NCBI RefSeq assembly: GCF_044003965.1
Contig: NZ_JBAWKC010000001.1
Span: 124,001 to 188,000 of the forward strand
Direction of reading: 5' to 3'
Length of the DNA: 64,000 nt
From: Yeosuana aquiaggeris
GTDB lineage: Bacteria > Bacteroidota > Bacteroidia > Flavobacteriales > Flavobacteriaceae
Shown: positions 34,467 through 42,568 of the stretch, in pieces
Layout of the letters: each line of letters begins with the position of its first letter
Position numbering within the stretch: the first letter of the stretch is position 1
The notes under the pieces: generated by a model
The model's input: the letters and a program-made list of their open reading frames with translations, nothing else
Databases searched by the model: none
Told to the model about the DNA's origin: nothing
Made by a program: the position numbers and the translations under genes

Positions 34467-35209
34467 TAATTAAATTTACTTTCTATAATTTCCATAAAAC
34501 GTTCTTCATAAACTTCTTTGCCTATCCAATTATTATAGTCTGGCTTTACAATACTTTTGATAAGTTTACTCGCTTCTATAAAACTGCTGGCAGTATTCAC
34601 CTGAGATAATACGCGCTCATAGTCTTCAGCTTTTCCTTCAAACAAATGTTTTATAAAGGCCAATTTATCATTTAATCCGATATTTAAAGTATTCGCTTTT
34701 AGCCTATCATTTAAAGATTTTTTTTCCTCAGTCAATCCATTGATATTTTTAGAAATGGCGTCAAAAACAGGCATATTTTTAAAATCGGCGGTTAAGCTTT
34801 CTAAATCATCTTTATCAATCCGTTTTTTGGATAAAACTTGGTCTAATACCTCATCTTCATTCTTGGTTTCCAAAGGCATATGAGCTACCATATCTTTAAT
34901 GGTTTTCATCCCAGGTTCCATAATTGACTCTTGGTCTGTTTCATCAAGATTGATATAAATTTTATCTTCAACCTCAATGGTATCACTTATAGTGTTATTA
35001 AATGCGGTATCCAGCATATCAAAGAAAGAGGAATCATTTCCAAGAGTTGGAATGTCATCTTCAAAATTTTCATGAGCAAACTTTAATACCGCCAGCTTTT
35101 CATAAAGAGCTTGAACTTCTATATGCATTTTTATGACATCTTCCTTTCCTTTTAGTTTTAGAATTCTGTGTGCTATACTCATTAGGTCAGATTCTAGCTT
35201 CTTCTTCAT
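34466..35209 (-). CDS. Conserved Flavobacteriia protein of unknown function
   Basis: A 247-residue, highly charged, mainly helical cytoplasmic protein: an N-terminal helix pair (LESDLMSIAHRILKLKGKEDVIKMHIEVQALYEKLAVLKFA), an acidic middle and a C-terminal helical region starting KKSLNDRLKANTLNIGLNDKLAFIKHLFEGKAEDYERVLSQV. It resembles no enzyme family that I recognise. It is coupled to rsmI by a TAATG overlap and divergent from tdk. Confidence 0.6.
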   Translation of the reverse strand: MKKKLESDLMSIAHRILKLKGKEDVIKMHIEVQALYEKLAVLKFAHENFEDDIPTLGNDSSFFDMLDTAFNNTISDTIEVEDKIYINLDETDQESIMEPGMKTIKDMVAHMPLETKNEDEVLDQVLSKKRIDKDDLESLTADFKNMPVFDAISKNINGLTEEKKSLNDRLKANTLNIGLNDKLAFIKHLFEGKAEDYERVLSQVNTASSFIEASKLIKSIVKPDYNNWIGKEVYEERFMEIIESKFN

Positions 35210-35316
35210 TATTTTTAATTTTTTAGATTTCTATTATTTAGGCTTTTATTTTTAATAAATTTACGCCACCTTTATGCAAACGAATATTTGGTTTGTTTTA
35301 GTGTTAAAATTACAAA

Positions 35317-35964
35317 ATGTTTCTCGAAAATACCGTAAATCAGAAAGAACAATTTGGGTGGATTGAAGTGATCTGTGGCTCTATGTTTTCTGGAAAAACA
35401 GAAGAATTAATCCGCAGGCTTAAGCGTGCCCAATTTGCAAGACAAAAAGTAGAGATTTTTAAACCTGCTATTGATGTGCGCTATAATGAAACCATGGTAG
35501 TCTCTCATGATGCCAATGAAATACGTTCAACACCAGTTCCAGCCGCCGCTAATATTCCTATTTTAGCCGATGGCTGTGATGTGGTTGGTATTGATGAAGC
35601 TCAGTTTTTTGATGACGAAATTATACGTGTTTGTAATGATTTAGCAAATAAAGGTGTACGCGTCATTGTTGCTGGCCTGGATATGGATTTTAAAGGGAAT
35701 CCTTTTGGCCCCATGCCTAATTTAATGGCAACTGCTGAGTATGTAACCAAAGTGCATGCTGTTTGTACCAGAACAGGTAATTTAGCACAATATAGCTACC
35801 GGAAATCTAAAAATGACAACTTAGTACTTTTAGGAGAAGTTGAAGAATATGAGCCTTTAAGCAGGGCTGCCTTTTATAAAGCCATGATGCGAGATAAAGT
35901 GCGTAACATGAAGGTCAATGATGCAGAAGAAGTGACTTCAAAACCAAAAAACACAGATGCCTAA
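35317..35964 (+). CDS. tdk: Thymidine kinase (type II)
   Basis: A 215-residue enzyme phosphorylating thymidine with ATP in the salvage pathway. The P-loop is CGSMFSGKTEELIRRLKRAQ, the Walker B-like motif is VVGIDEAQFF with the catalytic Glu, and the lasso region is SYRKSKNDNLVLLGEVEEYEPLSR. The zinc lobe is degenerate: HAVCTRTGN has only the first Cys of the usual CxxC. This form seems usual for Flavobacteriia. It overlaps alr by 8 bp. Confidence 0.93.
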   Translation: MFLENTVNQKEQFGWIEVICGSMFSGKTEELIRRLKRAQFARQKVEIFKPAIDVRYNETMVVSHDANEIRSTPVPAAANIPILADGCDVVGIDEAQFFDDEIIRVCNDLANKGVRVIVAGLDMDFKGNPFGPMPNLMATAEYVTKVHAVCTRTGNLAQYSYRKSKNDNLVLLGEVEEYEPLSRAAFYKAMMRDKVRNMKVNDAEEVTSKPKNTDA

Positions 35965-37063
35965 AGCGCAAGAAACCATCCTTGAAATTGATTTACAGGC
36001 ACTCAAACATAATTTTGAGTATTTAAAATCAAGAGTTCAACAAGGCACACAAATGATGGGTGTTGTTAAGGCATTTGCTTACGGAAGTGATGCTAATGAA
36101 ATTTCGCTTTTTCTTCAAGATTTAAATATTGATTATTTTGCAGTAGCTCATGCACATGAAGGTATTGCATTACGAAATGCAGGTGTCACCAAACCTATTT
36201 TGGTTCTGCATCCTCAAGCAATTAACTTTAAACTATTAATTGATCATTGTTTGGAGCCGAGCCTATATAATGCCAAAATTTTTAATGAATTTATAGCGAT
36301 AGCCTCTCAAGAAGATCAAACTCATTATCCTGTTCACATCAAATTCAATACAGGCTTAAATCGCCTTGGATTTTCCGAAAATGATGTTAATTATTTGATT
36401 TCAAAGCTCAAAGAGAATAACTGTATAAAGGTCAAATCACTATTTTCTCATTTAGCCGCTAGCGAAGATTTAAATGAAAAAGATTTTACGCTAAATCAAA
36501 TAAGTTCTTTTAAAAATATTTCTGAAAATTTTATTATTAAATTAGGGTATAAGCCCATGCTTCATATTTGTAATACTTCTGGTATATTAAATTATCCTGA
36601 AGCCCATTTTGATATGGTTCGCACCGGTATTGGTCTATATGGCTTTGGAAATTCTAAAAAAGAAAATGTTCACTTCAAACCAATAAGCACTTTAAAAACA
36701 ATTATTTCCCAAATACACGCTATTGAAAAAGGGAAATCTGTTGGATATAATAGAGCTTATAAAAGTGACGGTTTCATGAAAACAGCTACGTTGCCCATTG
36801 GTCATGCCGATGGTATTGGAAGACAATATGGCAATGGTAAAGGATTTGTGCACATTCATGGTAAGCCTGCGCCCATTATTGGTAATGTTTGTATGGATAT
36901 GATTATGGTAAACATTACACACATTGATTGCAAAGAAGGTGATGAAGTGATTGTGTTTGGCCCTGAGCAAACTGCAGAATTATTAGCTGAAACGGTACAT
37001 ACTATTTCTTATGAACTTATTACGGCTATTTCAAAACGCGTAAAACGGGTTTACATAAAATAA
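35957..37063 (+). CDS. alr: Alanine racemase
   Basis: A 368-residue PLP enzyme producing D-alanine for peptidoglycan. The PLP lysine is in MMGVVKAFAYGSD (usual form VKANAYGHG, here with Phe for Asn), and the VRTGIGLYGFG segment follows. The catalytic Tyr lies in the C-terminal domain, seen as SVGYNRAY, and NVCMDMIMVN is the other catalytic region. The 8-bp overlap with tdk suggests one operon. Confidence 0.93.
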   Translation: MPKAQETILEIDLQALKHNFEYLKSRVQQGTQMMGVVKAFAYGSDANEISLFLQDLNIDYFAVAHAHEGIALRNAGVTKPILVLHPQAINFKLLIDHCLEPSLYNAKIFNEFIAIASQEDQTHYPVHIKFNTGLNRLGFSENDVNYLISKLKENNCIKVKSLFSHLAASEDLNEKDFTLNQISSFKNISENFIIKLGYKPMLHICNTSGILNYPEAHFDMVRTGIGLYGFGNSKKENVHFKPISTLKTIISQIHAIEKGKSVGYNRAYKSDGFMKTATLPIGHADGIGRQYGNGKGFVHIHGKPAPIIGNVCMDMIMVNITHIDCKEGDEVIVFGPEQTAELLAETVHTISYELITAISKRVKRVYIK

Positions 37064-37134
37064 GGAGATTAACAAATGTTAATGTTTTCACTTTTTTGAT
37101 TATTTTAGTAGTTCACTAACTAAAAATTATAATC

Positions 37135-37536
37135 ATGTTAAAAGAATTCAAAAATTTTATAATGACGGGTAACGTCATTGAATTTGCAGTTGCTGTGATT
37201 ATGGCCGGGGCCGTTGGTCTGGTTGTAAATGGTTTTGTAAATGACATTGTAATGCCTTTTGTAGGACATTTTACTGGTGGCGTTGATTTTGCCAATTTAA
37301 AAATAGTCCTTACTGAAGCGGTTCCTGCCAATGGCGATGCCGCTGCTATTGCAGAAAATGCTATCAGATATGGTGCCTGGATAAATACACTAGTTAATTT
37401 AGTTATTGTTGGTTTAGTGATGTTTATCATTATAAAAGCCTACGGAAAAATGAAAAAACCGGCACCAGCACCAGCGCCATCAGGACCTTCTGATAATGAT
37501 TTACTAAAAGAAATCAGAGATTTGCTTAAAAAATAA
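37135..37536 (+). CDS. mscL: Large-conductance mechanosensitive channel
   Basis: A 133-residue inner-membrane channel that opens under osmotic down-shock. The N-terminal amphipathic helix and TM1 read LKEFKNFIMTGNVIEFAVAVIMAGAVGLVVNGFVNDIVMP, TM2 is LVNLVIVGLVMFIIIKAY, and the C-terminal bundle helix is NDLLKEIRDLLKK, linked by a Pro/Ala-rich segment. A terminator-like hairpin lies 40 bp downstream. Confidence 0.95.
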   Translation: MLKEFKNFIMTGNVIEFAVAVIMAGAVGLVVNGFVNDIVMPFVGHFTGGVDFANLKIVLTEAVPANGDAAAIAENAIRYGAWINTLVNLVIVGLVMFIIIKAYGKMKKPAPAPAPSGPSDNDLLKEIRDLLKK

Positions 37537-37574
37537 CAATATGTTAAATAAATAACAATGTGTTATTTGTTGTT

Positions 37575-37611
37575 AAAAAGGCCTTCTTTTAAAAAATTGA
37601 GGTCTTTTTTT
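37575..37611 (+). terminator. Terminator after mscL
   Basis: AAAAAGGCCTT pairs with GAGGTCTTTTT (including G-U pairs) around a 14-base AT-rich loop, and the second arm runs into a T tract. Confidence 0.6.
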
Positions 37612-37635
37612 CATTTTTACAACGTAATTAATACC

Positions 37636-37643
37636 TAATTTTG
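37636..37643 (+). promoter_or_regulatory. -7 box (TAATTTTG) for asd
   Basis: TAATTTTG fits the Bacteroidota -7 consensus and lies 38 bp before the asd ATG, after the mscL terminator. No clear -33 TTTG was seen. Confidence 0.4.
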
Positions 37644-37681
37644 CTCACCAAATCTTATTAATTTTTTTTAAAATAAAACAT

Positions 37682-38671
37682 ATGAAAGTTGCTGTTGTTG
37701 GTGCCACAGGTATGGTTGGCGAAGTCATGTTAAAAGTTCTTGCAGAAAGAAATTTCCCTATTACAGAATTATTTTTAGTAGCTTCAGAACGTTCTGTTGG
37801 CAAACAATTGATTTATAAAAACAAAGAATATACGGTTATTGGTTTAGAAGAAGCAGTTGCTGCTAAACCACATGTTGCTATTTTTTCAGCTGGTGGAGGC
37901 ACGTCTCTTGAATGGGCTCCAAAATTTGCCGCCGCAGGCACCACGGTCATTGATAATTCATCTGCCTGGAGAATGGATCCTACTAAAAAATTGGTGGTTC
38001 CAGAAATCAATGCCCATGAATTAACAAAAGACGATAAAATTATTGCAAACCCCAACTGTTCAACCATTCAAATGGTCATGGCTTTGGCACCACTTCATAA
38101 AAAATATAAAATGAAACGTGTCGTCGTTTCAACATATCAATCCGTTTCGGGTACGGGCGTAAAAGCTGTTAAGCAATTAGAAAATGAAATTGCCGGCATT
38201 CAAGGAGAGATGGCTTATCCTTACCCAATAGGAAGAAATGCACTGCCTCATTGTGACGTATTTGAAGCAAATGGCTATACTAAGGAAGAAATGAAATTAG
38301 CCAGAGAGCCTCAGAAAATATTTAATGATAAATCTTTTTCAGTTACTGCTACAGCCGTTAGAATTCCAACTTCTGGAGGTCATTCTGAATCTGTCAATGT
38401 TGAGTTTATAAATGATTTTGATTTATTAGAAGTTCGTCAACTACTAGGTGAAACGCCTGGTGTAGTTTTACAAGATGATACGGCAACTAACTTATACCCT
38501 ATGCCCATCTTTGCACATGATAAAGATGAGGTTTTTGTAGGGCGATTAAGAAGAGATGAAACGCAACCAAACACTTTAAATATGTGGATTGTTGCTGATA
38601 ATTTACGAAAAGGTGCTGCAACTAATGCTATTCAGATTGGTGAAGCATTAATTGAAAGAGGTCTTTTATAA
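37682..38671 (+). CDS. asd: Aspartate-semialdehyde dehydrogenase
   Basis: A 329-residue enzyme that reduces aspartyl phosphate to aspartate semialdehyde in lysine/DAP, threonine and methionine synthesis. The NADP-binding motif is VVGATGMVGEV, the catalytic Cys is in ANPNCSTIQM, and the substrate-binding region continues as STYQSVSGTGVKAVKQLENE. The C-terminal part contains RIPTSGGHSESVNVEF with the catalytic His. The length is usual. A degraded copy of the gene end appears at 42473-42530. Confidence 0.95.
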   Translation: MKVAVVGATGMVGEVMLKVLAERNFPITELFLVASERSVGKQLIYKNKEYTVIGLEEAVAAKPHVAIFSAGGGTSLEWAPKFAAAGTTVIDNSSAWRMDPTKKLVVPEINAHELTKDDKIIANPNCSTIQMVMALAPLHKKYKMKRVVVSTYQSVSGTGVKAVKQLENEIAGIQGEMAYPYPIGRNALPHCDVFEANGYTKEEMKLAREPQKIFNDKSFSVTATAVRIPTSGGHSESVNVEFINDFDLLEVRQLLGETPGVVLQDDTATNLYPMPIFAHDKDEVFVGRLRRDETQPNTLNMWIVADNLRKGAATNAIQIGEALIERGLL

Positions 38672-38721
38672 AACATTCATGTTTTGAAATACTATTAAGC
38701 TTTTACATAAAAATGTAAAAG
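38664..38721 (+). repeat. Direct repeat, copy A (end of asd and its terminator)
   Basis: These 58 bases begin in the last codons of asd. They match 42473-42530 in the same orientation with 9 differences by my count, only 4 of them in the first 45 positions; the longest exact block is aaatactattaagc. The two copies enclose the T9SS type B protein and the esterase. Confidence 0.6.
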
Positions 38722-38730
38722 TTTTTTATT
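38699..38730 (+). terminator. Terminator after asd
   Basis: CTTTTACAT pairs with ATGTAAAAG around a 4-base A loop and is followed by TTTTTTATT. It overlaps direct repeat copy A. Confidence 0.75.
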
Positions 38731-38796
38731 CAAAAAATTACATTGATTTTGTCTATATATATTTTTTTGTAAATTACTGCATGTAATTAACAAAAC

Positions 38797-41517
38797 ATGA
38801 AATTATATTTTTCATTTTTATTAATAATTTTTATTTCGGTTTCTCAAGCACAAAGTGAAGCCGATAGTTGGTTTTTTGGGAGCGGTTCAGGATTAAAATT
38901 TAATGGCACATCAAAACCTTTTCCTCAATATGGAAGTTTAAGAACCTTTGAAGGTTGTGCCTCTATATCAGATGGCAGTGGAAATCTTTTATTTTATTCT
39001 GATGGTTCTACTGTTTGGTCTAGAGATCACAAAATAATGCCTCGAGGAATTAATTTACTCGGTGACGAATCTAGTACTCAGTCTGCACTTATTGTTCCAC
39101 ATCCAACCTTGACTAATATATACTATTTATTCACTGTTGGCTCTACTCAGGTCCCTTCAGGATATCATTATTACACTATCGATATGAATAAAAATAATGG
39201 AATGGGGGATGTTATTGGTTCAGCAGTCGACCTGTCCGGTGATAGCGATGGCTATGATTGGTCTGAAAAAATCACCGCAGTAAATGGAGATGAATGTAAT
39301 GTTGTCTGGGTTATTTCATTAGTTAGTAATTTATACTATGTTTATAAAGTAGATGAAAATGGGGTAAATCCCACGCCGGTAATATCTCAAGTTAATTTTA
39401 TTTCAAGTCCATTATCTCGAGGATATTTAAAGGTTTCACCCAATGGTAAAAAATTGGCTTCAGCTCATCAAGGTAAATATGGCAGTGATCATGGATTATA
39501 TTTATATAGCTTTGATAATAGCAATGGAAAAGTAATAAACGATGGTATTACTCTATTCGATAAATCTATACAAACCTATGGTGTAGAATTTTCACCAAAA
39601 TCAACCAAACTTTATGCTTCTACTATAAATGATGATGAATATAAATTATTTCAATTCGATTTATCCAGTTCTAATATTAAAAATTCTGCTGTTTTAATAC
39701 ATGAAGAGCAACCCGCATACAGAGGGGGATTACAATTAGGGCCTGACTTAAAAATTTATGCAACTATCCCCGAAACCTATACTATTGGATCTCCTTATTT
39801 AGATGTCATTCTTTTTCCTGAATTAAAAGGGTCAGCATGTAATTTTATTACTGATTATATCTTTTTAGGAGCCGATAATGTTGTTATGCAAGGGTTGCCT
39901 CCATTTATTCAATCCTTTTTTTATGAAGGTGAAATTAACATTGTAAACCCTTTTGAACCCGTTACTGTTGAGAGTCGTGAATTAGAACTTTGTTTGGGTG
40001 AGAGTTATACATTAATGGCAGAAAATATTATTGGGGCTGAATATCAATGGTCATTCAATAATGGAAAACTAACAGTTGATTTACCTACTCCAAGCCCTGC
40101 AAATCAATTAAACATCAATACTATTGGGGACAATATTTCTGGACTATATACTCTACATGTCATCACAAATGATGAATGCAATTCATTATTAACTGGAGAG
40201 GCCAATGTTAGTTTCACAACCCCCCCCGTCATAAACCCTTTTGCGTCTCTTAATAGTTGTGACCTATTTGACGATAATTCTAATGATGGTTTAACAACAT
40301 TTAATCTTGAAAATAGCCTTACTGACATTACGTACGGAAATCCAGATAATTATGATGTTTATTTTTATTTAAACGATGTAGACGCTGAAACTGATTTATA
40401 CAACCAAAACAGTTTGCCCCAATTCTATAGAAATACTAATCAAAACCAAATTATTTCAACTAAAATTTTTGTAAAAAACTCTAAATGTTATAGTTTAGGG
40501 AAACTACAATTATTTACTAGCCCTTCCATAACTCTTAATGCCATTGCCATGGCTGGTTGCGATATTAATAACAATGCCAACTATATCTTTGATTTAGATG
40601 AACAACAAAATAGTATTATTATTTTAAATGGTTTGTCCAGCACAATTGATATTCAATTTTTTGAAACAATTGAAAATGCCGTTAATATTGAAAGTCCATT
40701 AGACAATAACTTTGAGTCTTCAAATAAGACAATATATTTTTATGCCACGGATAATGGCCAATGTTACGGTTCTGGCTCGTTTAATTTAATTGTTAATCCA
40801 CTTCCTCCAATTAATACTGAAGAAGAAACATTAGTGGTATGTTACAATCAATTTCCTCTTATTTTAGATTCTTCAATTGACTCAGAATTAGTTTTAAACT
40901 ATGATTTTTTATGGAGCTCAGGAGAAATTAGTAGTTCAATTATGATATATTTCGATCAAACTGTGTCTGTTAAGGTTACAGATAAGAACTCACTATGTGA
41001 AGCTGTAAAAACCTTTAAAGTTATACAATCATTTTCGCCAGTAATATCAGGTGTAGAGATTAATATTAACAACGGAAAAGTAACAATCCTAACTACCGAA
41101 AATTTAGAGAATTCATATGCGCTCGATGATCCGAATGGTTTCTATCAAATAGAAAATATTTTTTACAATGTTTCTCCAGGCATACATAACGTTTATGTGA
41201 AAAATGAAAATGAATGTAATATTACAAGTCGAGAAATTTTTGTTTTAGGTTTTCCTAAGTTTTTCACCCCTAATAACGATTCAAACAATGATTTTTGGGA
41301 GATTAAAGGTTTAGAATTAGATAAATATTCTATTTCAAATATTAAAATCTTCAATAGATATGGAAAACTTTTAAAAGAATTGTCTCCTGATTCTAAATGG
41401 GATGGGACTTACAATGGCAAAAAATTACCCGCTTCAGATTATTGGTTTTTTGTCGATATTATTGATCTCAGTAACAACATTAAAACCTATAAAGGGCACT
41501 TTAGTTTGGTATTATAG
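38797..41517 (+). CDS. Large secreted protein with T9SS type B sorting domain
   Basis: A 906-residue protein: signal peptide (FLLIIFISVSQAQ), a beta-propeller-like N-terminal half (SEADSWFFGSGSGLKFNG; repeated SPNGKKLAS, FSPKSTKLYAST and GPDLKIYAT segments) up to about residue 380, then Ig-like modules, and a C-terminal T9SS type B domain. The latter starts FPKFFTPNNDSNNDFWEIKG and contains IKIFNRYGKLLKEL, KWDGTYNGKKLPASDYWFFVDI and ends KGHFSLVL. Such gliding-associated type B proteins are exported through T9SS and attached to or released from the cell surface. The gene lies inside a segment bounded by direct repeats and is not part of the asd operon. Confidence 0.85.
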   Translation: MKLYFSFLLIIFISVSQAQSEADSWFFGSGSGLKFNGTSKPFPQYGSLRTFEGCASISDGSGNLLFYSDGSTVWSRDHKIMPRGINLLGDESSTQSALIVPHPTLTNIYYLFTVGSTQVPSGYHYYTIDMNKNNGMGDVIGSAVDLSGDSDGYDWSEKITAVNGDECNVVWVISLVSNLYYVYKVDENGVNPTPVISQVNFISSPLSRGYLKVSPNGKKLASAHQGKYGSDHGLYLYSFDNSNGKVINDGITLFDKSIQTYGVEFSPKSTKLYASTINDDEYKLFQFDLSSSNIKNSAVLIHEEQPAYRGGLQLGPDLKIYATIPETYTIGSPYLDVILFPELKGSACNFITDYIFLGADNVVMQGLPPFIQSFFYEGEINIVNPFEPVTVESRELELCLGESYTLMAENIIGAEYQWSFNNGKLTVDLPTPSPANQLNINTIGDNISGLYTLHVITNDECNSLLTGEANVSFTTPPVINPFASLNSCDLFDDNSNDGLTTFNLENSLTDITYGNPDNYDVYFYLNDVDAETDLYNQNSLPQFYRNTNQNQIISTKIFVKNSKCYSLGKLQLFTSPSITLNAIAMAGCDINNNANYIFDLDEQQNSIIILNGLSSTIDIQFFETIENAVNIESPLDNNFESSNKTIYFYATDNGQCYGSGSFNLIVNPLPPINTEEETLVVCYNQFPLILDSSIDSELVLNYDFLWSSGEISSSIMIYFDQTVSVKVTDKNSLCEAVKTFKVIQSFSPVISGVEININNGKVTILTTENLENSYALDDPNGFYQIENIFYNVSPGIHNVYVKNENECNITSREIFVLGFPKFFTPNNDSNNDFWEIKGLELDKYSISNIKIFNRYGKLLKELSPDSKWDGTYNGKKLPASDYWFFVDIIDLSNNIKTYKGHFSLVL

Positions 41518-41524
41518 TTTAAAC

Positions 41525-42325
41525 TTAGATCCAAATTTGATTTTGAAGCCAGGTAACGGCATCTTGTAAATAAGAAACATAATCACACGGAGCATAGTGA
41601 GACAATCCATCAGCTATAACAAATTCAATATCACTTCCAGCACCTCTAGAGTCATTAACAAACCCTTCTGTAATTCCAATGGGAAATAATTCATCTGCAT
41701 TACTATGAATAACATACAAAGGAATGTTTATCTTAGAAATAGACCCATCAGCTCTTCTTGGGTTGTATGAACTCGCCATTGCAATTGCTGCCGTAAAATA
41801 CTGAGGAAAAAAATCTGCATATAACCAACTTGCATTACCTCCATTACTATAGCCTGTAACCAAAACTTTTGAATCATCTATATTGAAATTTGATTTAGCC
41901 AAGGTTAATAAATTTATAACTTGAATTTGGTTAGATATACTATACCACTGCTCTGTTCCAGCATTGGGGCTAATAATAAAGGCGTTTAACGCCTCCAGTC
42001 CAGGCTCTATATAGCAACCCGTTGTTTGATGAGCTGTGGTACTTCCTCCCGACGCCCCGTGTAACGCCATAACCAAGGGTCTTTTATTTGTTTCAGAAGC
42101 ATCAGATGGAACTATTATTCTAAAATTCCAATATACGCCAGCAACTAACGATTCAAGTGAAACATCATTTATTCCAGGTTGAATGTCTAAGTTTTTAAAA
42201 TCTTCGTTTACATCTTCAAGCGTTCTAGAATCTAAGATGATAATATCCTCTTGTTTATCACCACTACAAGAGAAAACTGTTGAAAAAACAATAATTAGAA
42301 AAAGTGTTTTTATTTTATTTTTCAT
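41525..42325 (-). CDS. Alpha/beta-hydrolase lipoprotein, PHB-depolymerase/feruloyl-esterase type
   Basis: About 266 residues from ATG 42323-42325, preferred to 42370 because it places the lipobox (VFSTVFSC, then SGDK) at the right position; the longer start adds 15 residues before the signal. The esterase features are RPLVMALHGASGGST (oxyanion loop), VTGYSNGGNASW with the nucleophilic Ser, PLYVIHSNADELFPI with the Asp and a late LSHYAP with the likely His. Relatives (LpqC/Esterase_phb) cleave polyhydroxybutyrate or feruloyl esters. It is convergent with the T9SS type B gene. Confidence 0.75.
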   Translation of the reverse strand: MKNKIKTLFLIIVFSTVFSCSGDKQEDIIILDSRTLEDVNEDFKNLDIQPGINDVSLESLVAGVYWNFRIIVPSDASETNKRPLVMALHGASGGSTTAHQTTGCYIEPGLEALNAFIISPNAGTEQWYSISNQIQVINLLTLAKSNFNIDDSKVLVTGYSNGGNASWLYADFFPQYFTAAIAMASSYNPRRADGSISKINIPLYVIHSNADELFPIGITEGFVNDSRGAGSDIEFVIADGLSHYAPCDYVSYLQDAVTWLQNQIWI

Positions 42326-42472
42326 AGGAGTCGGTCGATTTGTACCAAATATAATAAAATAATTTTTCATTGTATTTTATTGAATGTATCAGGTATTTCG
42401 ATAGCACTATAAAAATCTTTAGTACTTTCTTACTAATTCTAGTAGTGTTTTTAAAATTAAATAAATGAGGCA

Positions 42473-42530
42473 TTTTATAAAACATGCTTGTTTTAAAATA
42501 CTATTAAGCCTTTACATTTCTATATAAAAG
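42473..42530 (+). repeat. Direct repeat, copy B (decayed duplicate of the asd 3' end)
   Basis: It matches 38664-38721 in the same direction, including the region of the asd stop codon and the terminator stem start, but the terminator hairpin has decayed (ttctatat for aaaaatgt). Weaker similarity to asd extends about 17 bases further upstream. No gene ends here, so this copy looks like a relic left by an insertion or tandem duplication. Confidence 0.6.
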
Positions 42531-42543
42531 CCTATTTATTGTT

Positions 42544-42551
42544 TATTTTTG
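42544..42551 (+). promoter_or_regulatory. -7 box (TATTTTTG) for the prolyl oligopeptidase gene
   Basis: TATTTTTG fits TAnnTTTG and lies 17 bp before the chosen ATG at 42569. A transcript starting here would exclude the upstream in-frame start at 42539. Confidence 0.5.
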
Positions 42552-42568
42552 TTAATAAATCTTTTGTC

